Assembly (NCBI GenBank): GCA_903902745.1 | Contig: CAIUWA010000011.1 | Location: forward strand, 62,001-126,000 | Origin: an uncultured Opitutia bacterium | GTDB taxonomy: Bacteria; Verrucomicrobiota; Verrucomicrobiia; Opitutales; Opitutaceae | Direction of reading: 5' to 3' | DNA: 64,000 bases | Shown: positions 50,271 to 60,925 of the stretch, piece by piece | Layout: the number at the start of each line of letters is the position of its first letter | Position numbering within the stretch: position 1 is the stretch's first letter | Translations under genes and position numbers: made by a program | The notes under the pieces: generated by a model | Told to the model about the DNA's origin: nothing | What the model saw: only the letters and a program-made list of their open reading frames with translations | The model's database searches: none

Positions 50271-52571
50271 ATGCACGGCATCGACTTCATCCAGGATCTG
50301 GCGGTGATTCTCACCGTGGCCGCGGCGGTGGGCTGGGCGTGCCAGCGCATCGGCCTGTCGGTGGTGGTGGGCTTTCTCGTGGCGGGCATCGTGGTGGGCC
50401 CGCACACGCCGCCGTTTTCGCTGGTGACGGATCCCGACCGCATCGACACGGCGGCACAGGTGGGCCTCGTTTTCCTGATGTTCGGCATCGGCCTGCGCCT
50501 GAGCGTGCGGAAGTTGCGCCGGCTCGGGCCCGCGCTGCTCGCGGCGGTCTTCGCCTCGGCCCTCGTGATGTATTTTCTTTCCCGCCTGCTCGGGCTGGCC
50601 CTCGGCTGGAGCAACCCGGAAAGTCTCTTTCTCGCGGGCATGCTGATGATTTCGTCGTCGGCCATCATCAGCAAGATCCTCCATGAAACCGGCGCGACGC
50701 ACGAGCGCTCGGGCCAGCTGGCCATGGGGGTGTCGGTGCTGGAGGACGTCGTGGCCGTCGTGATGCTGACGCTGCTCAACTCGATCGTGCAGTTCGGCGG
50801 CGCGGCCCACGGCGTGCCGGTGATGGAGACACTGGGAAAGCTGGGGGCCTTCATCGTGCTGGCGGGCGTGGCGGGGCTGCTGGTGGTGCCCTGGCTGCTC
50901 AAGCGGATGAGCATCTCGGCCGACGGGGAATTGCAGACGCTCGGGCTGGCGGGCCTGCTCTTCGCGCTGGCGCTGGTGGCGCAGCGCGCGGGGTATTCGC
51001 TGGCGCTGGGCGCATTCCTCCTCGGCACGATCGTGGCGGAAACACCGCACCGGACGCAGGTCGAGCGGACCTTCGAGGGCATGCGCGACGTGTTCAGCGC
51101 GGTGTTTTTCGTGGCGATCGGCATGCAGATCGACCTGCACCTCCTGTGGGAGGCGGGCTGGCTGATCATCGGGGTGGCGGCATTCACCTTTCTCGCGCGC
51201 ACGCTGGCGGCCACGACCGGTCTCACCCTCATCGGCACGCCCACGAAGGATGCGTTGCGCGCCGGGATGGCGGTGACACCCATCGGCGAGTTCTCCTTCA
51301 TCATCGCGCAGCTTGGCGTGACACACGAAGTGGTGCCGCCGAAATTTTATCCCCTGGCGGTCGGGGTGTCGCTGCTGACGACTCTCGGCGCCCCCGCGTT
51401 GACGCGGCGTTCGGAACAGATCGCCGACGCCGTGCTCGTCCGCCAGCCGCGCTGGCTCGAAACGTGTCTGCAGTATTATCAGAACTGGCTCGAGCGCATC
51501 CAGCGCCGGCAGTCGCGCAACCTCCTCTGGCAGCTCAGCCGCAAGCGCATCGTGCAGGTGGGCGTGGGCGTGCTGTTCGTGACCGGGCTGGTGGTGTTTT
51601 CCAAGCAGCTCTTCGCCCTCGTCGAGGGCTGGCTGGGCCGGGACTGGCTTTTCCCCCACGGGATCGAGGTGATTTTCTGGGCGGCACTGGTCCTGATGAC
51701 GCTGGCGCCGCTGGTCGCCATCTGGCGCAACCTCTCGGCGATGGCGCTGCTCTACGCCGAGGTTTCCACCAAGGGCCATGCGCGGCAAAAAACCCTGCGC
51801 CCGATCGTGGAAACGAGCCTCAAGCTCGCGGCCGGCGTGGCCTTGTTCATGTGGCTCCTGACCATCCTGCCCGATGAAAGCACCGCGAAATGGCTGCTGC
51901 TGTTGAGCGGGCTGTTTGCGGCGGTCGCGCTGTTCGTTTTGCGCCGCAAGCTCATCTACTGGCACAGTGAGCTCGAGGTGGAGTTGCAGGAAATGCTGGC
52001 GACGGAGACCAAGATGACTGCGACGACCGCACCCTGGCTGCGCCCGCATGAGGACTGGAACCTGCACATCGCCGACTGTCTGCTGCCCGACCTGGCCGAT
52101 TGCCAGGGCCGGAAAATTTCCGAGCTCGGTCTCCGCACCAAGTTCGGCTGCTCCGTGGTGGGCATCGAGCGTCAGGGATTCATGATCTCTCTGCCCACGC
52201 CGGAAACGGTGCTCTACCCGCGCGACAAGGTGCTGCTCATGGGCACTATTGAACAAGTCCAGGGAGGGAAGAAATTCCTCGGGGCGGTCTCGGGCACGCC
52301 GGCGGCGATCTCAGTGTTCGAGGAGGTGAGCATGGAGGCCCTGATGGTGCCGCTCTGGAGCCGGGCCGTCCGCCGGACCCTGGGCGAGATTGCGCCCATG
52401 AAGGCGCATGGCGTGCTGGTAGCGGGGATCAACCGCAGTGGCGTGCGCATCCTCAATCCGCGGGCGGAGGAAGTGCTGCAGGCGGGCGATGAAGTGCTGG
52501 CGCTGGGCACCCCCGCGCAGATCCGTGACTTCAAGGCCTGGTTGCGCGAGGAACCGGCGGCGGAGGGGTAG
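50271..52571 (+). CDS. CPA2 cation:proton antiporter with RCK-C domains (KefB/RosB type)
   Basis: A 766-residue inner-membrane transporter. The N-terminal ~380 residues form the Na+/H+ exchanger fold with about twelve helices; family marks are VVGFLVAGIVVGPHTPP, QVGLVFLMFGIGLRLS and SSSAIISKILHE. A second set of hydrophobic helices (about residues 425-560) is followed by two RCK-C-like domains: GCSVVGIERQGFMISLPTPE and SGVRILNPRAEEVLQAGDEV. There is no Rossmann RCK-N domain, so NAD gating as in Kef is not expected. It probably exports K+ or Na+ under nucleotide or ligand control; in the c-di-AMP context RCK-C domains are known ligand sites, and a cyclase fusion is encoded at 58722. That link is inference. 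Confidence 0.9.
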   Translation: MHGIDFIQDLAVILTVAAAVGWACQRIGLSVVVGFLVAGIVVGPHTPPFSLVTDPDRIDTAAQVGLVFLMFGIGLRLSVRKLRRLGPALLAAVFASALVMYFLSRLLGLALGWSNPESLFLAGMLMISSSAIISKILHETGATHERSGQLAMGVSVLEDVVAVVMLTLLNSIVQFGGAAHGVPVMETLGKLGAFIVLAGVAGLLVVPWLLKRMSISADGELQTLGLAGLLFALALVAQRAGYSLALGAFLLGTIVAETPHRTQVERTFEGMRDVFSAVFFVAIGMQIDLHLLWEAGWLIIGVAAFTFLARTLAATTGLTLIGTPTKDALRAGMAVTPIGEFSFIIAQLGVTHEVVPPKFYPLAVGVSLLTTLGAPALTRRSEQIADAVLVRQPRWLETCLQYYQNWLERIQRRQSRNLLWQLSRKRIVQVGVGVLFVTGLVVFSKQLFALVEGWLGRDWLFPHGIEVIFWAALVLMTLAPLVAIWRNLSAMALLYAEVSTKGHARQKTLRPIVETSLKLAAGVALFMWLLTILPDESTAKWLLLLSGLFAAVALFVLRRKLIYWHSELEVELQEMLATETKMTATTAPWLRPHEDWNLHIADCLLPDLADCQGRKISELGLRTKFGCSVVGIERQGFMISLPTPETVLYPRDKVLLMGTIEQVQGGKKFLGAVSGTPAAISVFEEVSMEALMVPLWSRAVRRTLGEIAPMKAHGVLVAGINRSGVRILNPRAEEVLQAGDEVLALGTPAQIRDFKAWLREEPAAEG

Positions 52572-52607
52572 TTTTCTCGGTTAGGCTCCCGGCAGTTCGC
52601 AGTTGTT

Positions 52608-52751
52608 GTAGCGGCGCTCTATGAGCGCCGATCTTTTCGAGCCGGCGGGTCATCCGCCGTCGCTGAACTTTATCCGCCCGCCATAGGCGGATAAACCTTT
52701 GGCGGCGCCAGGGGCGATTAGGGCTATGGCGGACAAGTAGACCGCCGCTAC
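52608..52751. repeat. Composite REP element, GTAGCGGCG family
   Basis: A 144-base element starting GTAGCGGCGCTCTATGAGCG and ending ACAAGTAGACCGCCGCTAC. It is an inverted, longer copy of the element at 13968-14090 and contains extra inner palindromes such as ATCCGCCcgccataGGCGGAT. Confidence 0.8.
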
Positions 52752-52760
52752 AACGGGCAA

Positions 52761-52790
52761 TAAAAAAGCGCGCCGAATAGCGCGCTTGAA
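52761..52790 (-). terminator. Intrinsic terminator after tatA
   Basis: Read on the minus strand, AAGCGCG pairs with CGCGCTT around an 8-base loop (52766-52787) and is followed by five to six T residues. Confidence 0.85.
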
Positions 52791-52810
52791 AGGGAAGGTT
52801 GAACCAAGGC

Positions 52811-53047
52811 TCAGTTTGAGCCGTGGGTCTTGCCGGCCTCGATGGGCTTTTTCGCCTCATCCGACTTCGGTTCGTCGTCACCTTCCTTGGCGGCCTTCTT
52901 GAACTCCTTGATGGACTGGCCGAGGCCCTTGGCGAGCTGGGGCAGCTTGGCCCCGCCGAAAAGGACGAGCATGATCACCAAAATAACCATCAACTCCGGT
53001 GCACCAAGGCCCAGAATTCCCGCGAGGGGTGTATGTAAAATATCCAT
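52811..53047 (-). CDS. tatA: Sec-independent translocase subunit TatA/TatE
   Basis: A 78-residue membrane protein of the twin-arginine export pore. One N-terminal helix (residues 14-32, [21 protein letters not shown]), then the amphipathic helix [20 protein letters not shown] and a charged tail. The [14 protein letters not shown] hinge block is the family signature. It is followed by an intrinsic terminator and preceded by rpoD on the same strand with 68 bases between. It would serve export of the Tat-dependent Fe-S subunit at 2786-3736, among others. tatC is not in the window. Confidence 0.95.
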   Translation of the reverse strand: MDILHTPLAGILGLGAPELMVILVIMLVLFGGAKLPQLAKGLGQSIKEFKKAAKEGDDEPKSDEAKKPIEAGKTHGSN

Positions 53048-53115
53048 GGATTTAAGCTATGACGCAAAATGACAGTGTAAAGTGACAAAGCTGCTTTGCC
53101 GGCGTTCCAACAATC

Positions 53116-54951
<1,836 letters not shown>

Positions 54952-54969
54952 GGATAAAAATAATTGGGT

Positions 54970-55010
54970 CTCTATATATACGCCAAAAACAGCGAGGGTT
55001 TTACATTCAG
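54970..55010 (-). promoter_or_regulatory. Possible internal promoter for rpoD
   Basis: In the dnaG-rpoD gap the minus strand reads TATATATAGA (54980 down to 54971), a fair -10 box 20-30 bases before the start codon. The expected -35 area reads TGTAAAAC, a weak match. It would allow rpoD expression independent of dnaG. Confidence 0.35.
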
Positions 55011-55022
55011 CGCCAAAACGGC

Positions 55023-56918
55023 TCACGCCGCCAAATTCAGGACGATCGGCTGGCGGAGCATTCGTTGTAGTTCAGAACGTTCTTTCAGCAGTGAAATTGG
55101 GTCAATTTCACTGTCCGCACGAGGGTTGGACAATGCAAGTTCTATTTGCCGCAGCCGGGGTTCGAGGGCGCGGGCGCGAAGGTGGCGGATGCCTTCGGCG
55201 GCGATTTTGGCCGGATCGTCAATGACGGGGGTCTCGAAGAGCAGGGAGGCGACGAGGGTGCGCTCCTCGGCGGTTTCGAGCAGCGGGTCGAGGTGGTCGC
55301 GGCCCGGCCATGCGTTGGTTTCGAACTCACTGAGGAAGCGGTTGAGCAGCACGCCGGCCGGATGCATCGAGTCGATCCAATCGTGGGGAAAGGCGGACGC
55401 CATGGGCGGTCCCAGCGCCTCGAAATGCAGGCAGAGCCGGAGGAGATGGTGCTCGGGCGTGTTGACGGCGCTGGCTGAGGGGGCACTGGCGACGGGCTGG
55501 ACGCCGCCCTCGGGCAGGCGCGCTCGCGCGGCGGCCGCGTTGCGGGCATTGTCCTGTTGCTGCTGCCGGTGTTGCTGTGTGAGGAAGTCCTTCTGGAGCG
55601 CGGCGACGGGCAGTTTCAGATAGGTGGCGATTTCACCGATAAACCCGGCGCGGGCGACCTCGGATTCCGCGGCAGAGACAATCTCGTGGAGCTGCCGGGC
55701 GGCCCCGGCCTTTTGCTCGGGCGTGGCGGCATCCGGCGACGGCAGGACTGCCCGGCAGGCAAACGCCATTGCACCCAAGGCGCCGCGGCGCACTTCGTCA
55801 TAGGCGGCGAGCCCGCGCTCGAGGAAAAGCAGGTCGGGATCGACCTTGTCCGTCCCGGCGAGGGTGAGAAATCGCACTTCCAGCCCGGCCTTGAGCGCCA
55901 TGGGCAGGAAGCGGAGCGAGGCTTTCTGCCCGGCGCTGTCGCTGTCGAAAAAACATTCCACCTGCGTCTGGTAACGCCTCAGCAGCACGAGCTGGGACTC
56001 GGTGATGGCGGTGCCCTGGGGGGCGATCGCGGTCTTGAGTCCGACCGACCAGCAGCGCAGCGCGTCGAGCTGGCCCTCGACGAGGACGAAGGGCCGGCCC
56101 TCGCCGACGGCGGTGCGGGCGCGGTCGAGGTTGAAGAGCAGGTTGCCCTTGGTGAAAATCGGCGTCTCGGGCGAGTTGACGTATTTCGCCTCGCGCGCCG
56201 GGTCGTCCGCTGGGGTGAGGTCGGTCTGGCGTGCCGTGAACGCCACGACGCGTCCCTGGTGGTCGCGGATCGGGATCATCAGCCGGCCACGAAAACGCGG
56301 CTTGAGCGCGCCGATTGTCAGTACGGCATCATCGCGCGTGAAAAACAGCCCGCAGCGCCGCAGCGCCTCATCGGAGAACTTCCGTTTCAACAACGTGGCG
56401 CCCAGGCCGCTGCCATGCTCATCCGCCACGCCGATCTTGAACTCGTCGGCCAACTCAAGCGTGAAGCGGCGCTTTTCCACCCAGTAGGCGCGCATGAAGT
56501 CGCCCGCGGCGTCCTTGGCCTTGAACGCCTGGTGGAAGTGTTCGGCCGCGACGTCGTGCAGGTCGAAGATTTCCTGCCGTAGCGACCGCTCCTCGCGGCT
56601 CGGGCCGCCGGAGCCCTCCTCGTACTCGATGACGACGCCGAAGCGCTTGCCGAGCGCCTCGATCGCCTCGGTGAAATTGAACTGCTCCGTCTCGCGCACG
56701 AAGGAGATGATGTCGCCCGACTTGTTGCAGCCGAAGCAGTGGTACAGCCCCTTGTCGGGATCGACGTGGAAGGACGGGGTCTTTTCGTTGTGAAAGGGAC
56801 ACAGGCCCTTCATCCGCGTGCCGCCGGCTTTCCGCAGGGTCACGACCCGGCCGACCACGTCCGCGATGTTCACGCGCAGCTTCAGGTCGCGGACGCTGGT
56901 GGACTTTATGGAAGGCAT
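55023..56918 (-). CDS. dnaG: DNA primase DnaG
   Basis: A 631-residue primase that lays RNA primers at the fork. The zinc-binding CHC2 domain is complete (C40, H43, C61, C64 in GLCPFH and HCFGCN). The RNA polymerase core shows [20 protein letters not shown] and the TOPRIM motifs [11 protein letters not shown] and [13 protein letters not shown]. The C-terminal helicase-binding domain is divergent, as usual. The ATG at 56918 ([12 protein letters not shown]) is chosen since the upstream frame is not coding-like. It lies upstream of rpoD. Confidence 0.97.
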   Translation of the reverse strand: MPSIKSTSVRDLKLRVNIADVVGRVVTLRKAGGTRMKGLCPFHNEKTPSFHVDPDKGLYHCFGCNKSGDIISFVRETEQFNFTEAIEALGKRFGVVIEYEEGSGGPSREERSLRQEIFDLHDVAAEHFHQAFKAKDAAGDFMRAYWVEKRRFTLELADEFKIGVADEHGSGLGATLLKRKFSDEALRRCGLFFTRDDAVLTIGALKPRFRGRLMIPIRDHQGRVVAFTARQTDLTPADDPAREAKYVNSPETPIFTKGNLLFNLDRARTAVGEGRPFVLVEGQLDALRCWSVGLKTAIAPQGTAITESQLVLLRRYQTQVECFFDSDSAGQKASLRFLPMALKAGLEVRFLTLAGTDKVDPDLLFLERGLAAYDEVRRGALGAMAFACRAVLPSPDAATPEQKAGAARQLHEIVSAAESEVARAGFIGEIATYLKLPVAALQKDFLTQQHRQQQQDNARNAAAARARLPEGGVQPVASAPSASAVNTPEHHLLRLCLHFEALGPPMASAFPHDWIDSMHPAGVLLNRFLSEFETNAWPGRDHLDPLLETAEERTLVASLLFETPVIDDPAKIAAEGIRHLRARALEPRLRQIELALSNPRADSEIDPISLLKERSELQRMLRQPIVLNLAA

Positions 56919-57079
56919 GGGAAGGGAGGGCGGGGCGGAACGACACCTCTCTACCCAAGGGCGGGGAAATGGCACCACAGCGCGCGCGACGAAGAATGCA
57001 CTTTCCCCCCGGACTGCGCCCTGTCAAGTTTCGTGGCTCCCCGGCGAAACATTCGCCCGTTTTGGGCGACTCACCTACC

Positions 57080-58147
57080 ATGCGTTTTTTCCCGATCCCG
57101 GTTCTATCCCTCTTCCTGCTTGCCGCCGCCAGCCCCGGCCGGGCGGAGCTGCCCCCGCTGCTGAAGGCCGGCGTTACTTCCGCGCCAGCCGCCCCCGCGA
57201 AGGAGATCGTCTGGGAGGCGTCGCTGCAGAATTTCGACACCCCCATCTACGAGCGCGAGGTGGAAAAACTCATCACCCAGTTCGAGGCCACCACTGGCCG
57301 CCACCTCGTGCCCGGCCCCAAGAAAAAGGTCGGGCTCAAGATCTACACCGACTCGGGCCCGGGCGTGGCCACCCCCAAGGCGCTGGTCAAGGCCGTGATC
57401 GCCTCGCTCGAGCGGCGTGGTTTTGAACCCGGGGGCATCTTTCTCGTCGGCCTCAACCAGCTGCGCCTGCGCATGACTGGCTATCTGCCCTCGCTCGTGA
57501 AGGGCGAGTCCGACTTCAAGGGCCATCCGATCTACGTGCTGGAGTCGGGCCGGTACTACGATCCGGTGTGGTTTTATGACAGCCCGCTGCCGCAGCGCTT
57601 CGACCCGATTTTTGCCGAGACGCAGGTCCGCGACGTGCCCAACACCTCGACGAAAGACGAGGACCGCAACAGCTACCTCGCCACGCCGCTCTTCCTGGAC
57701 GCTGATTTCTGGATCAACCTGCCGGTTTACACCGATCACCCGATCCTCGGCGTGAACGGTTCGCTCGTGAATGCCACGCTCTGGAATGCCTCGAACACCT
57801 CGCGCTTTTTCCGCAGCCCCGCCAGCGCCCCTGCCGCAGTCGCCGAGATGAGCGCCATCCCCGAGCTGCGCGCGACCTGGGTCTTCACCATTGTCAGCCT
57901 CGAGCGCTACCAGTTCATCGGCGGGCCGTACTTCAATTCACTCTATACCGTCTCGGAGCCCCTCGTCTGGCTCAGCACCGATCCCGTGATGCTCGACTCG
58001 CTCATGCTCGAGCGCATGAACAAATGGCGGCAGCGAACCGGTTTCCAGCCTGTATCCGATGAGATCCAGACGCTCCAGTTTGCCGAGCAGCTCGGTGTGG
58101 GTTCGACGAAAACCGGTTCCGTGAAGATGATCCACCTCGGCGACTGA
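57080..58147 (+). CDS. Secreted protein of unknown function (possible DUF362-like)
   Basis: A 355-residue exported protein with a signal peptide (MRFFPIPVLSLFLLAAASPG). The region KIYTDSGPGVATPKALVKAV and RRGFEPGGIFLVG recalls DUF362-type proteins, which pick up a conserved 'prepare and bind' pattern, but their Fe-S Cys residues are missing. The second half (LFLDADFWINLPVYTDHPIL, LGVNGSLVNATLWN, GGPYFNSLYTVSEP) fits the same family. The ATG at 57080 provides the signal peptide. It is divergent from dnaG. I cannot give a biochemical role. Confidence 0.75.
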   Translation: MRFFPIPVLSLFLLAAASPGRAELPPLLKAGVTSAPAAPAKEIVWEASLQNFDTPIYEREVEKLITQFEATTGRHLVPGPKKKVGLKIYTDSGPGVATPKALVKAVIASLERRGFEPGGIFLVGLNQLRLRMTGYLPSLVKGESDFKGHPIYVLESGRYYDPVWFYDSPLPQRFDPIFAETQVRDVPNTSTKDEDRNSYLATPLFLDADFWINLPVYTDHPILGVNGSLVNATLWNASNTSRFFRSPASAPAAVAEMSAIPELRATWVFTIVSLERYQFIGGPYFNSLYTVSEPLVWLSTDPVMLDSLMLERMNKWRQRTGFQPVSDEIQTLQFAEQLGVGSTKTGSVKMIHLGD

Positions 58148-58208
58148 GTGCGCCCGGCAAAATTCCCTCTTGTCACCGGCGCGCTGCTGCGCCCATTTCT
58201 AACGCGTC

Positions 58209-58583
58209 ATGACGTCCGCCGCGTATCTTCCCTTCCTAATCCAGGCCCTGCTCGCCGCCGGCGTCGGCGCGCTCATCGTCGGCGTGAGCCATCTGCTGGG
58301 GCAGCGCGCGAAGCATACGAAGATCAAGGACAGCGCCTACGAGTGCGGCGTGCCGGTGGAGGGCGTGATCCACACGCGCTTCTCCGTGAAGTTCTACCTC
58401 ACGGCGCTGCTTTTCATGCTCTTCGACCTTGAGGTCGTCATCCTCATCCCGTGGAGCTTCGTCTACCGCGACTTTCTCGCCCACCACATCGCAATCCTCG
58501 GCCCCATCATGTTCTTCATCGGCGTGCTCGTGCTCGGGCTGTTCTACGAGGTGAAGAAGGGCGCGCTGGAGTGGGAAAAATAA
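58209..58583 (+). CDS. nuoA: NADH-quinone oxidoreductase subunit A
   Basis: A 124-residue membrane subunit of respiratory complex I with three helices. The conserved segment KDSAYECGVPV carries the family Cys, and FSVKFYLTALLFMLFDLEVVILIPW is the typical second helix with its acidic residue. Start and length are standard. Unusually, no nuoB or other nuo gene follows; the next gene, after a hairpin-type gap, encodes the cyclase fusion. It could be a second nuoA copy or a nuo operon split by rearrangement. Confidence 0.95.
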   Translation: MTSAAYLPFLIQALLAAGVGALIVGVSHLLGQRAKHTKIKDSAYECGVPVEGVIHTRFSVKFYLTALLFMLFDLEVVILIPWSFVYRDFLAHHIAILGPIMFFIGVLVLGLFYEVKKGALEWEK

Positions 58584-58604
58584 CGGCCGCGCCCTGGCGC
58601 GGCA

Positions 58605-58718
58605 AATCACAAACGCCAAACCTCCAAATTCCAAAGCAGTCCAACCAACTGGAACCACGCGGGTGATTGGCCCCGGGTATTTTTTGGCGTTTGGGTTTTT
58701 GGGATTTGGGATTTTCAA
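58605..58718. repeat. Word-type imperfect hairpin between nuoA and the cyclase-fusion gene
   Basis: Words caaacgccaaacctccaaat (58610 on) face their inverse tttggcgtttgggtttttggg (58683-58703). Arms are about 30 bases with mismatches; the middle contains gaaccacgcgggtgattgg. Confidence 0.75.
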
Positions 58719-58721
58719 TTC

Positions 58722-60077
58722 ATGCGTCTCGACAAAATCATCGCCCGGAGCCGCATCATTGATTTGCGCAGCTCCGACCTGAAGGGCGCGCTCGAGGAAT
58801 TGCTGGAGGTGTCCGCGGCCAAGTTTCCCGACCTGAAGCAGGATGTCCTCCTGCGCGGCCTGCTCGCGCGCGAGAGCACGATGACCACCTATCTCGGCTT
58901 CGGCGTCGCGCTGCCGCACGTGCGGGTGAAGATGAGCCGCCGTTACATCCTCGCCATCGGGCGCACGCGCGTCGGCATCCGGCACGACGGGGCGAAGGAT
59001 GACGAGCCGGTCCGCCTCATCTTCATGCTCATCGCGGATGAGAAGGCGCGCGACTACCTTCAGGTGCTCGCCTCCATCGCCCGGCTGGTGAACGAGCCCG
59101 CCTTCGTGGACGACCTCGTCCATGCCCCCGGCCTCGACTCGATTTATGAGCGCCTCATCGGCGGCTTCACCGGCATCCGTCCGGTCCAGGCGCAGCAGAA
59201 CCGCGTCAACCGCCTCATGTTCCGCGAGGCGGAGCGCGTGGCCGGCGGCGCGAGCTGCGCCGCGATCATGGTATTCGGCGACACTTTTGTCGGCGGGATC
59301 GAGCCCGGGGTCATCCAGACCCGGACGAAGACGATCCTGGTCACGCGCAACCCGATTGAGGCGGGCGAGGGCCAGAAGGAGGAATTCACCGAGACGATCC
59401 AGGTGCGCTCGTTTTCCAACCAGCGCATGGCGCAACTGCGCAGCGCGATCCTCGTCGCGCTGACCCGCGGGATCGTGGCGTTCACCGATCGGGTCTGCTG
59501 CCTGGGCGGGCAGACGGGCAGCAACCAGTTCGACACCCTCGTGGTCGTCGACATCGAGCGCGAGTTCCAGACGTTGCTGACCGGCCACGCCGACCTCGTG
59601 CCGGAGGACGTGAAGCCCGAGGTGATCGAACGTGTGATCGCCGTCGCCACTGAGCTGGCTGTCGAGGGCCGGGAAGGCCGGCCCGTCGGCTGCCTTTTCG
59701 TCGTGGGTGACACCGAGAAGGTCGAGAAGCTCTCGAAGCCGCTCGTGCTCAATCCATTTTATGGCTACAAGGAGGAGGACCGGAACATCCTCAATCCCTT
59801 CATGGACGAGACGGTGAAGGAATTTTCTTCGATCGATGGGGCCTTCATCATCCGGGGTGACGGGGTGGTGGTTTCTGCCGGCAGCCTGATCCAGGCGACC
59901 GATTACGACCACGCGCTACCGAGCGGGTTGGGCAGCCGTCACGCCGCGGCCGCCGCGATCAGCGTGGCGACGCAGTGCATCTCGATCGTCGTTTCCTCCA
60001 GCACGGGCCAGGTGATGCTTTTCCGCCGGGGCGTCATGCTCCCATTGACGGACAAGAAGATGAGCATGAGTGGGTAG
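58722..60077 (+). CDS. PTS EIIA / PK_C-like / diadenylate cyclase fusion protein
   Basis: A 451-residue cytoplasmic protein. Residues 1-150 form a type-2 PTS EIIA-like domain with the phospho-acceptor candidate H66 in GVALPHVRV. Residues about 160-330 look like the pyruvate-kinase C-terminal-like domain found in archaeal DacZ (SCAAIMVFGDTFVGGIEPG). Residues 360-451 are a DisA_N-type diadenylate cyclase domain with D372-G-A and R406-H407-A408; the usual RHR motif is RHA here. Such cyclases make c-di-AMP from ATP. The EIIA domain suggests control by sugar supply or by nitrogen-PTS phosphorylation. Activity with RHA is uncertain. A stand-alone gene, preceded by a hairpin gap. Confidence 0.8.
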   Translation: MRLDKIIARSRIIDLRSSDLKGALEELLEVSAAKFPDLKQDVLLRGLLARESTMTTYLGFGVALPHVRVKMSRRYILAIGRTRVGIRHDGAKDDEPVRLIFMLIADEKARDYLQVLASIARLVNEPAFVDDLVHAPGLDSIYERLIGGFTGIRPVQAQQNRVNRLMFREAERVAGGASCAAIMVFGDTFVGGIEPGVIQTRTKTILVTRNPIEAGEGQKEEFTETIQVRSFSNQRMAQLRSAILVALTRGIVAFTDRVCCLGGQTGSNQFDTLVVVDIEREFQTLLTGHADLVPEDVKPEVIERVIAVATELAVEGREGRPVGCLFVVGDTEKVEKLSKPLVLNPFYGYKEEDRNILNPFMDETVKEFSSIDGAFIIRGDGVVVSAGSLIQATDYDHALPSGLGSRHAAAAAISVATQCISIVVSSSTGQVMLFRRGVMLPLTDKKMSMSG

Positions 60078-60087
60078 GGTGGCCGCG

Positions 60088-60148
60088 TAACGTTCTCGTT
60101 CTCGAATGGACCGACGCGAGAATGAGGATCGAGAACGATTCAGGACAC
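60088..60148. repeat. Word-type imperfect hairpin before rpmG
   Basis: aacgttctcgttctcga (60089-60105) and inverted tcgagaacgatt with gagaatgaggatc words (60116-60140) pair imperfectly. The remaining bases to 60221 should hold the rpmG promoter. Confidence 0.65.
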
Positions 60149-60221
60149 CACGACCCAAATTTGGGATTGCACCCACCCCGGGCGGCCCTTTCCTACTGAC
60201 CCTTCAACCCATTTAAACACC

Positions 60222-60386
60222 ATGCAAGAAGTCGTCACCCTGGAATGCACCGAAGCCAAGAAGGAGGGGAAGCCCGTCTCCCGCTACCTCACCACGCGCA
60301 ACAAGAAGACCGTGACCGAGCGCATCGAGAAGAAGAAGTACAACCCCTTCCTCAAGCGCCACACGCTCCACAAGGAGATCAAGTAA
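60222..60386 (+). CDS. rpmG: 50S ribosomal protein L33 (bL33)
   Basis: A 54-residue basic ribosomal protein of the large subunit. [18 protein letters not shown] and [19 protein letters not shown] match the bL33 family, with [16 protein letters not shown] as the conserved C-terminus. Only one Cys (C9) is present, so it is the zinc-free form. Codon use is strongly biased to GC-ending Lys and Arg codons, as in highly expressed genes. An intrinsic terminator follows at 60412. No other ribosomal gene lies next to it. Confidence 0.96.
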   Translation: MQEVVTLECTEAKKEGKPVSRYLTTRNKKTVTERIEKKKYNPFLKRHTLHKEIK

Positions 60387-60411
60387 GTCTCCCTTCCGTC
60401 GGTCTTTTCCC

Positions 60412-60437
60412 AGCCGGGCTTTCCGCCCGGCTTTTTT
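60412..60437 (+). terminator. Intrinsic terminator after rpmG
   Basis: AGCCGGGC (60412-60419) pairs with GCCCGGCT (60425-60432) around a 5-base loop and is followed by five T residues. Confidence 0.9.
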
Positions 60438-60456
60438 ATTGGGTAAACGTCTCGAA

Positions 60457-60559
60457 GTAGCAGTCGAGGAGACGAGGCTGGTTTGGCCATGTAGGGGCTT
60501 TCCTTGCGGACGCCCGGTTTGTGGTCGTAAAAAAGGGCGTCCGCAAGGAACGCCCCTAC
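60457..60559. repeat. Half REP of one family followed by a full REP of another
   Basis: GTAGCAGTCGAGGAGACGAG (60457-60476) is a half element of the family seen as outer arms at 13932/14118. It is followed by a complete GTAGGGGCTTTCCTTGCGGA ... TCCGCAAGGAACGCCCCTAC palindrome (60491-60559) of the family also at 29713-29786. Confidence 0.85.
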
Positions 60560-60581
60560 ATTCATCTGCAAGTGTTCCGAC

Positions 60582-60854
60582 TTAGCGGGCGGCGCGGCTG
60601 TTGAAGGGGCCCTGCTGCTGGGCGACCTGTTGCTGCACTTGGAGCTGGGAGCGGCGCGCCGAGCGCCAGCTTTCGCGATGCTTGCGGATCCAGTCGAGCA
60701 GCGCCCGCTCAAACCCGATGTCGTAGCCGAGCCGCTCCGACTCGATCCACTTGTGCTTCAAAATTTCTTCCCTCTCGGCCAGGAACTCTTGGTAGAGGCT
60801 GGACTGCTTCACAAAATCACGTGAAGCCTCGGGTTCTTTGACGGGTGGTGTCAT
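60582..60854 (-). CDS. Small conserved hypothetical protein
   Basis: A 90-residue soluble protein, mostly helical. The core FLAEREEILKHKWIESERLG and DIGFERALLDWIRKHRESWR is a compact conserved block; to my memory such proteins are labelled DUF4032-like in related genomes, but I cannot confirm. The C-terminus is Gln/Ala-rich (QLQVQQQVAQQQG). There is no signal peptide and there are no cysteines. It is next to mrp on the same strand but 71 bases away. Confidence 0.75.
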   Translation of the reverse strand: MTPPVKEPEASRDFVKQSSLYQEFLAEREEILKHKWIESERLGYDIGFERALLDWIRKHRESWRSARRSQLQVQQQVAQQQGPFNSRAAR

Positions 60855-60925
60855 GCGGCGATCAACAGGGCGCTAGATGAGAGGGAGCCGGGGCGGTCTG
60901 TCAATGCCGCCATGGGGTGAATACA

